In this document: positions 11,199 to 23,753 of the stretch, piece after piece
Layout of the letters: every line of letters begins with the position of its first letter
How positions within the stretch are numbered: position 1 is the stretch's first letter
Assembly (NCBI GenBank): GCA_037974665.1
Contig: CM075780.1
Coordinates: 6,789,268-6,853,267 of the forward strand
Source: Ehretia macrophylla
Taxonomy: Eukaryota; Streptophyta; Magnoliopsida; Boraginales; Ehretiaceae
Direction: 5' to 3'
DNA length: 64,000 nucleotides
The notes under the pieces: generated by a model
What the model saw: only the letters and a program-made list of their open reading frames with translations
Told to the model about the DNA's origin: nothing
Database searches by the model: none
Program-made: the position numbers and the translations under genes

Positions 11199-13691
11199 TG
11201 AAACGCCCCGATCCCTCACGAGACCGGAGGCTCTAATAACCATGCTATTCTCAACCCAATACCAAACCCGGTCACAAAATTTTAGGGGAAAAACGGACAG
11301 AGTTTCCCCTGTACTATGGACATTCTGAAAACCTGTAAATTCTCAAATAAGGTAACTACAAGGTAAACAAACTTTTCATGGCTAAATATTTAAAGATTCA
11401 CGGCCATCCGAGCCTTGAAGCAAACAACAGTTCCAAAACCACACAAGCATGCAAGTAACTTGTTTATAATATAGTCTAATAACCATGCCATTCTAGGATA
11501 ACATTAAAACATACTTAGAGATAAAACATTCTGCACTATGCCATTCACTCCCAAGCATGCAAAGCAACTAGAAATAGAAATATAAGTTATTACAAGCCAT
11601 AGAACTACCACTGCTACTACATTATCAGACTTCCAGCTTACATATTCCTCAAATACATACATGAGCTTTAAGGCCCCAAAATAGATTATACATAGAACAA
11701 CAAATTCTTCACATAGCAACCAGAAAGCACATCCGCCTCGGACAAATATCACACAGCAGCTAAGGCAACTCCACCAACTGTGCCACCTGAAACATGTTAG
11801 CGAGGTATGAGTAACCACTGTTGCCCAGTGAGGGATATAGTACCGGGGCGTGCAATGCAACAGATAATACAGTTATACAACAATATCACTTAGACAATTT
11901 AAGAAGCAATGATAACATAAGTAACCACACATTAAAAAGGATACATTTCACACAATCCCCTATACACCAATCTTCACAGGTCTTCAATCACGATCCACGA
12001 ACCACGAGCACGATCACGATAAGCCGGCATAACCCGAATCACTCCAGTGGGTGTACTCCGGATGTACCCCAAATCCTACGACCCAACATCCCCTGGCAAT
12101 CTCCGGACCAGGCGAATGAGGGAATAGGGCACGAAGTTTGAATATCCACCTGCAAGCCCTCTGCCGCCCAGCCGATATTCAACACATCCGCCCCTGACAC
12201 TATGGTTGCGCAACCACTATGCAATGCACTTAAAAATGGAAAGTTAATAGCAATAATATAAGCATTAACATATAGGAGGATCAACAAAGTAGGTTGATCC
12301 CGATGCATTTAGGAGAGAAGCAATTATAGAAGCTAATAAGCAGTTTACAAAGGAACATATACAAAATAACCATAGAATCATACCAAAAGCTCCAAATCAA
12401 TTTAAAATCACATATAAACACTCAAGAAGTCATACCATGGGTTTAGAAGTGGGAGACAACCGAATTTGCACCTAAACCCCTTTGTTTTTCAAACTATTTC
12501 TCTTCCAAACCAAGGTTAACGATTACATTTTCAAAGGAAACTCTCCCAACCTTCTAACTAACCCTCAAGGTACCCTCTCAATACTCTAACTCATTCAAAC
12601 GCCCGCGATTACCCCGAAAGCCCCAAATTCCCTCTTATGGCTTTAAACTACACATACATTGTTCGGGCTTCAAACAAGGGATATCAAAGCTTCTATAGCA
12701 CCTAGGTAGCCTAAGAACACTAGAAGTGAAGCCCGAATCCACCCGGATTTGCATTAACCCCGAAAGCCCTTTGTTAAAGTCGGCTAAATCATGATTTATA
12801 CGATTCTAAAGCAATTCAAGTGCATGGGGCTATTAGACTACCTTCATTAGCACCTAAAGCATCTATTAGGAGTATTGAATCAAGCCATTTCATGCAATTA
12901 CACAAACCCTAGAATTTTCATCACTATTCACTCTCACAAATTAACTATCGATTCCTACCGTTTAAATTACGAAACAATAGTATAAATATGGTCTCTAGCA
13001 CTTGTATATAGCATATATTATCATATTTGAGCATTCCATAACCATTTGTTAGTAAATCCACCAAATCAAGAAAGTTATAACATTTAGAAAATGGAAAATA
13101 AATGTGCAAATCCCTCACCTAATGCGCGTGAAAGCTCGGGGGAGGCTAGAGGACACTCTAAACTACTTGTACCTAGCTTGCAAGGGCTTGGATTGAAGGA
13201 TTGAAGAGCAAAATTTCTCCCAAATGCACAAGGAAGGCTGTCGGGTTCTGCACAGTGTTTTTTTCAGCTTTTTTTTTTTTCTTTGCTATGTGATGAGTTA
13301 AGTTGAGTTGTGAGAGTTTATAGTAAGTTGGGGCCTATGTTGGGTGCATATGTTAACTTCTAAAATGAGTTTGGCTAGCTTAAAATGAGCCTAGGTAGTA
13401 AAATGTATGCTAGCTAATTAATTCATTAAGTTATGTTACGTAACACTATTCACTCAACTACTAAAAATCATTTTCTAACGAGCTCTCCTATCGCCTCTAG
13501 CTCAAATGCACATTTTTCTCATTACTTTGATAATTAATATGATTTAATAAAAATGCTAATTAACTAATAAAGTGCAGTTTAAAAATGGAGTGAATAGTAG
13601 TCATAAAAGTCAGTTAGTAAGGCACAGAAATAAATGCGCAAACAAGGGATGCAACAGTAATTAAATGCATGGCTAAATCTCGGGCGTCACA
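11199..13691 (-). mobile_element. LARD-like 3' LTR (2493 bp)
   Basis: Runs from TGAAACGCC to GGGCGTCACA on the plus strand; the ends form imperfect inverted repeats built on ACGCC. It pairs with 14737-17232. Short open frames (for example near 11504-11860) occur in both LTR copies, have no recognisable domain, and are not called genes. Confidence 0.9.
12049..12300 (-). other. Conserved LTR module with AAAGTAG-loop hairpin, copy 2
   Basis: Starts with the TCCGGA-centred palindrome and ends with a perfect 8-bp stem, GGATCAAC (12278-12285) and GTTGATCC (12293-12300), loop AAAGTAG. Compared with the Tekay-like LTR the loop is the same but both arms differ in a matched way. Confidence 0.7.
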
Positions 13692-13706
13692 TCCTCTCCC
13701 CCTTAA
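13692..13706 (-). promoter_or_regulatory. Polypurine tract of the LARD-like element
   Basis: The minus strand reads TTTAAGGGGGAGAGGA and runs directly into the LTR start TGTGACGCCC. This is the expected second-strand primer and marks the 3' LTR. Confidence 0.85.
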
Positions 13707-14722
13707 ACAAATTGCGTCCACGCAATTCTTCCTCACAAGAGAACATCTGCATCAACTGAAAACCAACTCCGATTATTCGTCATCAGTTGCTAAGCAAGAA
13801 TACCATATACAAATTCTCGTGGGAGCTCATTAAGAAATCCCAGTTGTATTGTCTGCGAATCTCACGTAATAAGGCCAAATAAAGGCTCCAATAGAGATGC
13901 TACTTCGAAATCCAAATAAGAATCCCGCTGGCACGAATACCATAGAAGAATAGAATCCCAACTAACAGTGGCGAGAAAATACCAATAAGAATTTAGAGTA
14001 CAAATACAGAAGATAATTCCATATAATAAGGCTGATTAGAATCCCAAACTAAGTCTTCCGAGTAATACCAGCAAGAAAATACTAGAAGGATACTCAATAA
14101 GAAAACCGAGAGAACGGTCATATAGAAATCCCAAAGAAAGCCATTCATTTCTGACTACTGAGCGTAGAAGAATGCCTTGGAAGAAATCCCAATAACTGAG
14201 CTCCGCTTACAACATTCTCATTCCCGCTAATCCACACAACTTGGAGGGCTTGTTCCTAATCACTTCTCTTCAGGGGGAGGAAGAAGTCTTTCTTACCATT
14301 TCAACGGGACATGTATGAATGCCAAGATATCACATTTACACATATATGTTTTAAACTATTATGCAAACATATTTATATAAGAGTTTATGAAACAGTGTAA
14401 TCATCAAAGTCATTCAAGCACGATAATCAAGTCAAGCATAACACAACTCAATCAAAGACATTCAAATACAGACATTACAAGCAACAGTTCAAGCAATTAA
14501 TAATTCACGAACTCAATTTGATGCATAACTAGCCACTTTACTTTACTTAGCACACATTTAGCACGTAACACATAATTATATCACATAGGTGCACACATTC
14601 AATACAAGACACACAATCAAACATGCAGGCATACACTTTTAAGACACATACTTAATCAAGCACACACGCAAGGGTTACTACCCGACAGGCCGAGGACCCT
14701 GTCCCGGCTTAGAGCTAACTAA
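13707..14722 (-). other. Interior of the LARD-like element, no gene
   Basis: About 1 kb, AT-rich, without a frame above background and without gag or pol motifs. Nothing beyond the primer site and polypurine tract at its ends was recognised. Confidence 0.7.
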
Positions 14723-14734
14723 GCTCTGATACCA
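14723..14734 (-). promoter_or_regulatory. Primer binding site, initiator tRNA-Met type
   Basis: The minus strand reads TGGTATCAGAGC two bases inside the 5' LTR edge, the standard plant primer site complementary to initiator tRNA-Met. Confidence 0.9.
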
Positions 14735-14736
14735 CC

Positions 14737-17232
14737 TGAAACGCCCCAATCCCTCACGAGACCGGAGGCTCTAATAACCATGCTATTCTCAACCCAATAC
14801 CAAACCCGGTCACAAAATTTTAGGGGAAAAACGGACAGAGTTTCCCCTGTACTATGGACATTCTGAAAACCTGTAAATTCTCAAATAAGGTAACTACAAG
14901 GTAAACAAACTTTTCATGGCTAAATATTTAAAGATTCACGGCCATCCGAGCCTTGAAGAAAACAACAGTTCCAAAACCACACAAGCATGCAAGTAACTTG
15001 TTTATAATATAGTCTAATAACCATGCCATTCTAGGATAACATTAAAACATACTTAGAGATAAAACATTCTGCACTAAGCCATTCACTCCCAAGCATGCAA
15101 AGCAACTAGAAATAGAAATATAAGTTATTACAAGCCATAGAATTACCACTGCTACTACATTATCAGACTTCCAGCTTACATATTCCTCAAATACATACAT
15201 GAGCTTTAAGGCCCCAAAATAGATTATACATAGAACAACAAATTCTTCACATAGCAACCAGAAAGCACATCCGCCTCAGACAAATATCACACAGCAGCTA
15301 AGGCAACTCCACCAACTGTGCCACCTGAAACATGTTAGCGAGGTATGAGCAACCACTGTTGCCTAGTGAGGGATATAGTACCGGGGCGTGCAATGCAACA
15401 GATAATACAGTTATACAACAATATCACTTAGACAATTTAAGAAGCAATGATAACATAAGTAACCACACATTAAAAAGGATACATTTCACACAATCCCCTA
15501 TACACCAATCTTCACAGGTCTTCAATCACGATCCACGAACCACGAGCACGATCACGATAAGCCGGCATAACCCCAATTACTCCAGTGGGTGTACTCCGGA
15601 TGTACCCCGATTCCTACGACCCAACATCCCCTGGCAATCTCCGGACCAGGCGAATGAAGGAATAGGGCACGGAGTTTGAATATCCACCGGCAAGCCCTCT
15701 GCCGCCCAGCCGATATTCAACACATCCGCCCCTGACACTATGGTTGTGCAACCACTATGCAATGCACTTAAAAATGGCAAGTTAATAGTAATAATATAAG
15801 CATTAACATATAGGAGGATCAACAAAGTAGGTTGATCCCGATGCATTTAGGAGAGAAGCAATTATAGAAGCTAATAAGCAGTTTACAAAGGAACATATAC
15901 AAAATAACCATAGAATCATACCAAAAGCTCCAAATCAATTTAAAATCACATATAAACACTCAAGAAGTCATACCATGGGTTTAGAAGTGGGAGACAACCG
16001 AATTTGCACCTAAACCCCTTTGTTTTTCAAACTATTTCTCTTCCAAACCAAGGTTAACGATTCCATTTTCAAAGGAAACTCTCCCAACCTTCTAACTAAC
16101 CCTCAAGGTACCCTCTCAATACTCTAACTCATTCAAACGCCCGCGATTACCCCGAAAGCCCCAAATTCCCTCTTATGGCTTTAAACTACACATACATTGT
16201 TCGGGCTTCAAACAAGGGATATCAAAGCTTCTATAGCACCTAGGTAGCCTAAGAACACTAGAAGTGAAGCCCGAATCCACCCGGATTCGCATTAACCCCG
16301 AAATCCCTTTGTTAAAGTCGGCTAAATCATGATTTATACGATTCTAAAGCAATTCAAGTGCATGGGGCCATTAGACTACCTTCATTAGCACCTAAAGCAT
16401 CTATTAGGAGTATTGAATCAAGCCATTTCATGCAATTACACAAACCCTAGAATTTTCGTCACTATTCACTCTCACAAATTAACTATCGATTCCTACCGTT
16501 TAAATTATGAAACAATAGTATAAATATGGTCTCTAGCACTTGTATATAGCATATATTATCATATTTGAGCATTCCATAACCATTTGTTAGTAAATCCACC
16601 AAATCAAGAAAGTTATAACATTTAGAAAATGGAAAATAAATGTGCAAATCCCTCACCTAATGCGCGTGAAAGCTCGGGGGAGGCTAGAGGACACTCTAAA
16701 CTACTTGTACCTAGCTTGCAAGGGCTTGGATTGAAGGATTGAAGAGCAAAATTTCTCCCAAATGCACAAGGAAGGCTGTCGGGTTCTGCACAGTGTTTTT
16801 TTCAGCTTTTATTTTTTTTTTCTTTGCTATGTGATGAGTTAAGTTGAGTTGTGAGAGTTTATAGTAAGTTGGGGCCTATGTTGGGTGCATATGTTAACTT
16901 CTAAAATGAGTTTGGCTAGCTTAAAATGAGCCTAGGTAGTAAAATGTATGCTAGCTAATTAATTCATTAAGTTATGTTACGTAACACTATTCACTCAACT
17001 ACTAAAAATCATTTTCTAACGAGCTCTCCTATCGCCTCTAGCTCAAATGCACATTTTTCTCATTACTTTGATAATTAATATGATTTAATAAAAATGCTAA
17101 TTAACTAATAAAGTGCAGTTTAAAAATGGAGTGAATAGTAGTCATAAAAGTCAGTTAGTAAGGCACAGAAATAAATGCGCAAACAAGGGATGCAACAGTA
17201 ATTAAATGCATGGCTAAATCTCGGGCGTCACA
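14737..17232 (-). mobile_element. LARD-like 5' LTR (2496 bp)
   Basis: Partner of 11199-13691, about 99% identical by eye, with a longer T/A run near 16800. Ends TGAAACGCC and GGGCGTCACA. It is followed by the second GAAGT target copy and the rest of the 5S gene. Confidence 0.9.
15587..15838 (-). other. Conserved LTR module with AAAGTAG-loop hairpin, copy 3
   Basis: Same module as at 12049-12300, in the partner LTR. The 8-bp stem GGATCAAC/GTTGATCC (15816-15838) and loop AAAGTAG are intact. Confidence 0.7.
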
Positions 17233-17811
17233 GAAGTCCTCGTGTTGCACCCCATTTTCAATTTTTTTTGCCCTGGTTAGGGTTGCCAAGATTCTTTATC
17301 CACCAAATCTCTATTACTGAATCCCACGGAACATTGGGCAAGACAACTTCGCTTCACGTAGAGGCTGGGCCCGCAAACCGAGGGCGTAGGGTTTATGACC
17401 CGGTCTCCGTCGCTCCGGTGCCCATAACTTTTGATCCGTAAGGTGTTACGCGGCGCACAACATACCGTTGCAAAGCTCTCTGAGAGCTCTACGACGGGGG
17501 CAGCCAACTTGATCGCTGTGCCCATTTTTGGAGTCCAAAATCGAACATTTTCATCAGTTTTAGGGCACTTTTCTTCTTTTGCTCTGTTTTTCCGTCCCGA
17601 ATCATACGTCGTGAACTGTTAAAAGGACGACAACCTGACTCGCGGGACATCATAGGGCCCTACAATGTGTCAATATCACGTCTTGCGAGGATGCTGCATT
17701 GTTGAAGCGGATGGGTTGTCGTTAAGCCCATTGGGCCTTTTGAATGGGCAATCTCTCTAATCTGGGACTGTGAACCGTTAACACATATAGGAATTGTGCC
17801 TTCAACATGAC

Positions 17812-17933
17812 GGGTGCTATCATACCAGCACTAATGCACCGGATCCCATCAGAACTCCGAAGTTAAGCATGCTTGGGTGAGAGTAGTACTAGGATGGGTG
17901 ACCCCCTGGGAAGTCCTCGTGTTGCACTCCATT
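17812..17933 (+). rRNA. 5S rRNA: 5S rRNA gene copy 4
   Basis: 122 nt: a 2-nt GA insertion after GGGTGA lies at the intermediate element. Also GGGTGCTATC at the start and CACTCC at the end. Probably impaired. Confidence 0.92.
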
Positions 17934-18485
17934 TTCATTTTTTTTTGGCCTCACTAGGGTTGCCAAGATACTTTATCCAGAAAACCTCTATTACTGAATC
18001 CCACGGAACATTGGGCAAGACAACTTCATTTCACGTAGAGGCTGGGCCTGCAAACCGAGGGCATAGGGTTTGTGACCAGGTCTCCGTCGCTCCGGTGCCC
18101 ATAACTTTTGATCCGTAAGGTGTTACGCGGCACACAGCATACTGTTGCAAAGCTCTCTAAGAGCTCTACAATGGAGGCAGCTAGCATGCTTGCTGTGCCC
18201 TTTTTGGAGCCCAAAATCGAACGTTTTCATTAGTTTCAGGCCACTTTTCTTCTTTTGCTCTATTTTTCATCCCGGATCGTGCGTCGTGAACTGTTAAAAG
18301 GATGACAACCTGACTCGCGGGACACCAGAGGGCCCTACAACGTGTCGATATCACGTCTTGCAAGCATGCTGCGTTGTTGAAGCGGATGGTTGTCGTTAAG
18401 CCCATTGGGCCTTTTCAATGGGCCATATCTGTAGGCGGGGACTGTGAATAGTTAATACATAAGGGAATTGTACCATCAACATGAC

Positions 18486-18604
18486 AGGTGCAATCGTACC
18501 AGCACTAATACACCGGATCCCATCAAAACTCCGAAGTTAAGCGTGCTTGGGCGAGAGTAGTACTAGGATGGGTGACCCCTGGGAAGTCCTCGTGTTGCAC
18601 CCCC
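18486..18604 (+). rRNA. 5S rRNA: 5S rRNA gene copy 5
   Basis: 119 nt. Starts AGGTGCAATCG; has AATACACC, ATCAAAACTCC and one C missing in the C box. Upstream reads ACATAAGGG instead of ACATATAGG. Duplicated as copy 9. Confidence 0.92.
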
Positions 18605-19092
18605 TTTTAATATTTTTCCCCTGGTTAGGGTTGCCAAGATACTTTATCCACCAAATCTCTATTACAGAATCCCAAAGAACATTGGGCAAGACAAATTCCC
18701 TTCATGTAGAGTTTGGGACCGCAAACCGAGGGCTTAGGGTTTCTGACCAGGTCTCCGTCGCTCCGGTGCCTATAAATTTTGATCTTTAAGGAGTTATGCG
18801 GTGCACAGCATACCGTTGCAAAGCTCTCTGAGAGTTCTACGACGGGGGCAGCCAGCTTGCTCGTTGTGCCCATTTTTGGAGTCCAAAATCGAACGTTTTC
18901 AACAGTTTCAGGCCACTTTTCTTCTTTTGCTATGTTTTTCCATCCTGGATCATACTTCGTGAACTGTTAAAAGGACGACAACCTAACTCGCAGGACATCA
19001 GAGGGCCCTACAACGTGTCGATATCACGTCTTGCGAGGATGCTGCGTTATTGAAGCGGATGGGTTGTCGTTAATCCTATTGCACCTTTTGAA

Positions 19093-19212
19093 CTGTGTGA
19101 TCATACCAGCACTAATGCACCGAATCCCATCAGAACTTCGAAGTTAAGCGTGCTTGGGCGAGAGTAGTAGTAGGATAGGTGACCCCCTGGGAAGTCCTCG
19201 TGTTGCACCCCA
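19093..19212 (+). pseudogene. 5S rRNA gene copy 6, promoter and 5' end replaced
   Basis: The first six bases (GGGTGC) are replaced by CTGTGT, and the ~70 bp upstream are missing, so the -27 TATA-like and -13 GC elements are gone. The body also has GTAGTAGG and GGATAGG. Start is by alignment. Duplicated as copy 10. Confidence 0.88.
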
Positions 19213-19766
19213 TTTTCAATTTTTTTTGCCCTGGTTAGGGTTGCCAAGATACTTTATCCATCAAATCTCTATTACTGAATCCCATGGAACATTGGGCAAG
19301 ATAACTTCGTTTCACGTAGAGGCTGGGCCCGCAAACCGAGGGCATAGGGTTTGTGACCAGGTCTCCGTCGCTCCGGTACTCATAACTTTTGATCCGTAAG
19401 GAGTTACGCGGCGCACAGCATACCGTTGTAAAGCTCTTTAAGAGCTCTACGACGGCGCAGCTAGCATGTTCGCTGTGCTCGTTTTTGGAGCCCAAAATCG
19501 AACCTTTTTATCTTTTTCAGGCCACTTTTCTTTTTTTGCTCTGTTTTTCCATCCGGATCGTTGTCGTGAACTGTTAAAAGTATGACAACCAGACTCGCGG
19601 GACATCAGAGGGCCCTACGATGTGTTGATATCACATCATGCGAGGATGCTGCGTTGTTGAAGCGGATGGGTTGTCGTTAAGCCCATTGGGCCTTTTGAAT
19701 GGACCATCTCTCTAGACTGGGACTGTGAACCGTTAACACATATAGGAAATTTGCCCTCAACATGAC

Positions 19767-19886
19767 GGGTGCGATCATACCAGCACTAATGCACCGGATT
19801 CCATCTGAACTGCGAAGTTAAGCGTGCTTGGGCGAGAGTAGTACTAGGATGGGTGACCCCCTGGGAAGTCCTCGTGTTGCACCCCC
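19767..19886 (+). rRNA. 5S rRNA: 5S rRNA gene copy 7
   Basis: 120 nt. Changes limited to GATTCCATCTGAACTGCG; internal control regions otherwise match consensus. Confidence 0.94.
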
Positions 19887-20442
19887 TTTTCAATTTTTTT
19901 TGTCCTGGTTAGGGTTGCCAAGATACTTTATCCATCAAATCTCTATTACTGAATCCCACGGAACATTGGGCAAGACAACTTCGCTTCACGTAGAGGCTGG
20001 GCCCGCAAACCGAGGGCGTAGGATTTGTGACCAGGTCTCCGTCGCTCCAGTTCCCATAACTTTTGATCCGTAAGGAGTTACGTGGCGCACAGCATACCGT
20101 TGCAAAGCTCTCTAAGAGCTCTACGACGGGGGCAGCCAGCTTGCTCGCTGTGTCCTTTTTGAAGCCCAAAATCGAACGTTTTCATCAGTTTCCGGCCACT
20201 TTTCTTCTTTTGCTCTGTTTTTCCGTCCCGGATCGTATGTCGTGAACTGTTAAAAGGATGACAACCAGAATCGCGGGACATCAGAGGGCCCTACAACATG
20301 TTGATATCACGTCTTGCGAGGATGCTGTGTTGTTGAAGCGGATGGGTTGTCGTTAAGCCTATTGGGCCTTTTGAATGGACCATCTCTCTAGACTGGGACT
20401 GTGAACCGTTAACACATATTGGAATTGTGTCCTCAACATGAC

Positions 20443-20562
20443 GGGTGCGATCATACCAGCACTAATGCACCGGATTCGATCCGAACTCCGAAGTTAAGCG
20501 TGCTTGGGCGAGAGTAGTACTAGGATGGGTGACCCCCTGGGAAATCCTCGTGTTGCACCTTC
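20443..20562 (+). rRNA. 5S rRNA: 5S rRNA gene copy 8
   Basis: 120 nt. Has GATTCGATCCGAACTCC, GGGAAATCC and a CACCTTC 3' end that weakens the terminal stem. Duplicated as copy 12. Confidence 0.94.
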
Positions 20563-21119
20563 TTTTCAATTTTTTTTGCCCTGGTTAGGGTTGCCAAGAT
20601 ATTTTATCCACCAAATCTCTATTACTGAATCCCACGGAACATTGGGAAAGACAACTTCGTTTCACGTAGAGGCTGGGCCCGAAAACCGAGGCCGTAGGGT
20701 TTGTGACCAGGTCTCCGTCGCTCTGGTGCCCATTACTTTTGATCCGTAAGGAGTTACGCGTCGCACAACATACCGTTGCATAGCTCTCTGAGAGATCTAC
20801 GACGGGGGCAGACATCATGCTCGCCGTGCCCCTTTTTGGAGCCCAAAATTGATCGTTTTTATCAGTTCCAGGCAACTTTTCTTATTTTGCTCTGTATTTC
20901 TGTCCCAGATCGTACGTCGTGAACTGTTAAAAGGACGACAACCTGATTCGCGGGACATCAGAGGGCCCTACAACGTGTCGATATCACGTCTTGCAAGCAT
21001 GCTGCGTTGTTGAAGCGGATGGGTTGTCGTTAAGCCCATTGGGCCTTTTCAATGGGCCATATCTGTAGGCGGGGACTGTGAATAGTTAATACATAAGGGA
21101 ATTGTACCATCAACATGAC

Positions 21120-21238
21120 AGGTGCAATCGTACCAGCACTAATACACCGGATCCCATCAAAACTCCGAAGTTAAGCGTGCTTGGGTGAGAGTAGTACTAG
21201 GATGGGTGACCCCTGGGAAGTCCTCGTGTTGCACCCCC
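21120..21238 (+). rRNA. 5S rRNA: 5S rRNA gene copy 9
   Basis: 119 nt. Duplicate of copy 5, with an extra GGGTGAG change. Confidence 0.92.
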
Positions 21239-21726
21239 TTTTAATATTTTTCCCCTGGTTAGGGTTTCCAAGATACTTTATCCACCAAATCTCTATTACA
21301 GAATCCCACAGAACATTGGGCAAGACAAATTCGCTTCATGTAGAGTTTGGGACCGCAAACCGATGGCGTAGGGTTTCTGACCAGGTCTCCGTCGCTCCAG
21401 TGCCTATAAATTTTGATCTTTAAGGAGTTATGCGGTGCACAGCATACCGTTGCAAAGCTCTCTGAGAGTTCTACGACGGGGGCAGCCAGCTTGCTCGTTG
21501 TGCCCATTTTTGGAGTCCAAAATCGAACGTTTTCATCAGTTTCAGGCCACTTTTCTTCTTTTGCTCTGTTTTTCCATCCCGGATCATACGTCGTGAACTG
21601 TTAAAAGGACGACAACCTAACTCGCAGGACATCAGAGGGCCCTACAACGTGTCGATATCACGTCTTGCAAGGATGCTGCGTTGTTGAATCGGATGGGTTG
21701 TCGTTAATCCTATTGCTCCTTTTGAA

Positions 21727-21846
21727 CTGTGTGATCATACCAGCACTAATGCACCGAATCCCATCAGAACTTCGAAGTTAAGCGTGCTTGGGCGAGAGTA
21801 GTAGTAGGATAGGTGACCCCCTGGGAAGTCCTCGTGTTGCACCCCA
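21727..21846 (+). pseudogene. 5S rRNA gene copy 10, promoter and 5' end replaced
   Basis: Duplicate of copy 6: first bases replaced by CTGTGT and upstream promoter region missing. Confidence 0.88.
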
Positions 21847-22400
21847 TTTTCAATTTTTTTTGCCCTGGTTAGGGTTGCCAAGATACTTTATCCATCAAAT
21901 CTCTATTACTGAATCCCATGGAACATTGGGCAAGATAACTTCGTTTCACGTAGAGGCTGGGCCCGCAAACCGAGGGCATAGGGTTTGTGACCAGGTCTCC
22001 GTCGCTCCGGTACTCATAACTTTTGATCCGTAAGGAGTTACGCGGCGCACAGCATACCGTTGTAAAGCTCTTTAAGAGCTCTACGACGGCGCAGCTAGCA
22101 TGTTCGCTGTGCTCGTTTTTGGAGCCCAAAATCGAACCTTTTTATCTTTTTCAGGCCACTTTTCTTTTTTTGCTCTGTTTTTCCATCCGGATCGTTGTCG
22201 TGAACTGTTAAAAGGATGACAACCAGACTCGCGGGACATCAGAGGGCCCTACGATGTGTTGATATCACGTCATGCGAGGATGCTGCGTTGTTGAAGCGGA
22301 TGGGTTGTCGTTAAGCCCATTGGGCCTTTTGAATGAACCATCTCTCTAGACTAGGACTGTGAACCGTTAACACATATAGGAAATGTGCCCTCAACATGAC

Positions 22401-22520
22401 GGGTGCGATCATACCAGCACTAATGCACCGGATTCCATCCGAACTCCGAAGTTAAGCGTGCTTGGGCGAGAGTAGTACTAGGATGGGTGACCCCCTGGGA
22501 AGTCCTCGTGTTGCACCCCC
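22401..22520 (+). rRNA. 5S rRNA: 5S rRNA gene copy 11
   Basis: 120 nt. Only two changes seen, GATTCCATCCG in the middle; control regions intact and TATA-like ATATA upstream. Confidence 0.95.
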
Positions 22521-23076
22521 TTTTCAATTTTTTTTGCCCTGGTTAGGGTTGCCAAGATACTTTATCCATCAAATCTCTATTACTGAATCCCACGGAACAT
22601 TGGGCAAGACAACTTCGCTTCACGTAGAGGCTGGGCCCGCAAACCGAGGGCGTAGGATTTGTGACCAGGTCTCCGTCGCTCCAGTTCCCATAACTTTTGA
22701 TCCGTAAGGAGTTACGTGGCGCACAGCATACCGTTGCAAAGCTCTCTAAGAGCTCTACGACGGGGGCAGCCAGCTTGCTCGCTGTGTCCTTTTTGAAGCC
22801 CAAAATCGAACGTTTTCATCAGTTTCCGGCCACTTTTCTTCTTTTGCTCTGTTTTTCCGTCCCGGATCGTATGTCGTGAACTGTTAAAAGGATGACAACC
22901 AGAATCGCGGGACATCAGAGGGCCCTACAACATGTTGATATCACGTCTTGCGAGGATGCTGTGTTGTTGAAGCGGATGGGTTGTCGTTAAGCCTATTGGG
23001 CCTTTTGAATGGACCATCTCTCTAGACTGGGACTGTGAACCGTTAACACATATTGGAATTGTGTCCTCAACATGAC

Positions 23077-23196
23077 GGGTGCGATCATACCAGCACTAAT
23101 GCACCGGATTCGATCCGAACTCCGAAGTTAAGCGTGCTTGGGCGAGAGTAGTACTAGGATGGGTGACCCCCTGGGAAATCCTCGTGTTGCACCTTC
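23077..23196 (+). rRNA. 5S rRNA: 5S rRNA gene copy 12
   Basis: 120 nt. Duplicate of copy 8, same changes, CACCTTC end. Confidence 0.94.
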
Positions 23197-23753
23197 TTAT
23201 CAATTTTTTTTGCCCTGGTTAGGGTTGCCAAGATATTTTATCCACCAAATCTCTATTACTGAATCCCACGGAACATTGGGAAAGACAACTTCGTTTCACA
23301 TAAAGGCTGGGCCCGAAAACCGAGGCCGTAGGGTTTGTGACCAGGTCTCCGTCGCTCTGGTGCCCATTACTTTTGATCCGTAAGGAGTTACGCGTCGCAA
23401 AACATACCGTTGCATAGCTCTCTGAGAGATCTACGACGGGGGCAGCCATCATGCTCGTCGTGCCCCTTTTTGGAGCCCAAAATTGATCGTTTTCATAAGT
23501 TCCAGGCAACTTTTCTTCTTTTGCTTTGTATTTCTGTCCCAGATCGTACGTCGTGAACTGTTAAAAGGACGACAACCTGATTCGCGGGACATCAGAGGGC
23601 CCTACAACGTGTTGATATCACGTCTTGAAGGCATGCTGCGTTGTTGATGCGGATGGGTTGTGGTTAAGCCCATTGGGCTTTTTGAATGGGCCATCTCTCT
23701 AGGCTGGGACTGTGAACAGTTAACACATAAAGGAATTATGCCCTCAACATAAC

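Larger units (their letters stand above)
11199..17232 (-). mobile_element. Non-coding LTR retrotransposon (LARD-like) inside a 5S gene
   Basis: A 6034-bp element flanked by the 5-bp target duplication GAAGT (11194-11198 and 17233-17237). It has two ~2.5-kb LTRs (11199-13691 and 14737-17232) around a 1045-bp interior without coding capacity. Minus orientation follows from an initiator tRNA-Met primer site next to the right LTR and a polypurine tract next to the left. The LTRs differ at about 25 sites by eye (near 1%), so the insertion is fairly recent. Primer site, polypurine tract and a shared LTR module suggest a Tekay/Del-related parent that supplies proteins in trans. The long interior and long LTRs argue against a TRIM. 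Confidence 0.9.
11096..17254 (+). pseudogene. 5S rRNA gene copy 3, split by an LTR element
   Basis: Nucleotides 1-103 lie at 11096-11198 and the last 17 at 17238-17254. Between them are the element at 11199-17232 and the second GAAGT target copy (17233-17237). Other changes include TCCGATC and TTAATCG. The gene cannot give a normal 5S transcript. Confidence 0.95.
18350..20985. repeat. 2634-bp segmental duplication within the array, copy A
   Basis: A block of four 5S units (genes 5-8) repeated directly at about 20985-23620. It includes a distinctive 607-bp unit. Corresponding sites are offset by exactly 2634 bp and private variants are shared, so the block was duplicated as a whole. Confidence 0.85.
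20985..23620. repeat. 2634-bp segmental duplication within the array, copy B
   Basis: Second copy of the block at about 18350-20985, holding genes 9-12. Only scattered differences separate the two, far fewer than between ordinary neighbouring units. Edges are approximate. Confidence 0.85.

Noticed and set aside
11504..12308. Frames of 89-118 codons in the LARD-like LTR, repeated at 15042-15846
   Set aside because: Present only because the LTRs are duplicated; no domain, and both strands open over the conserved module.
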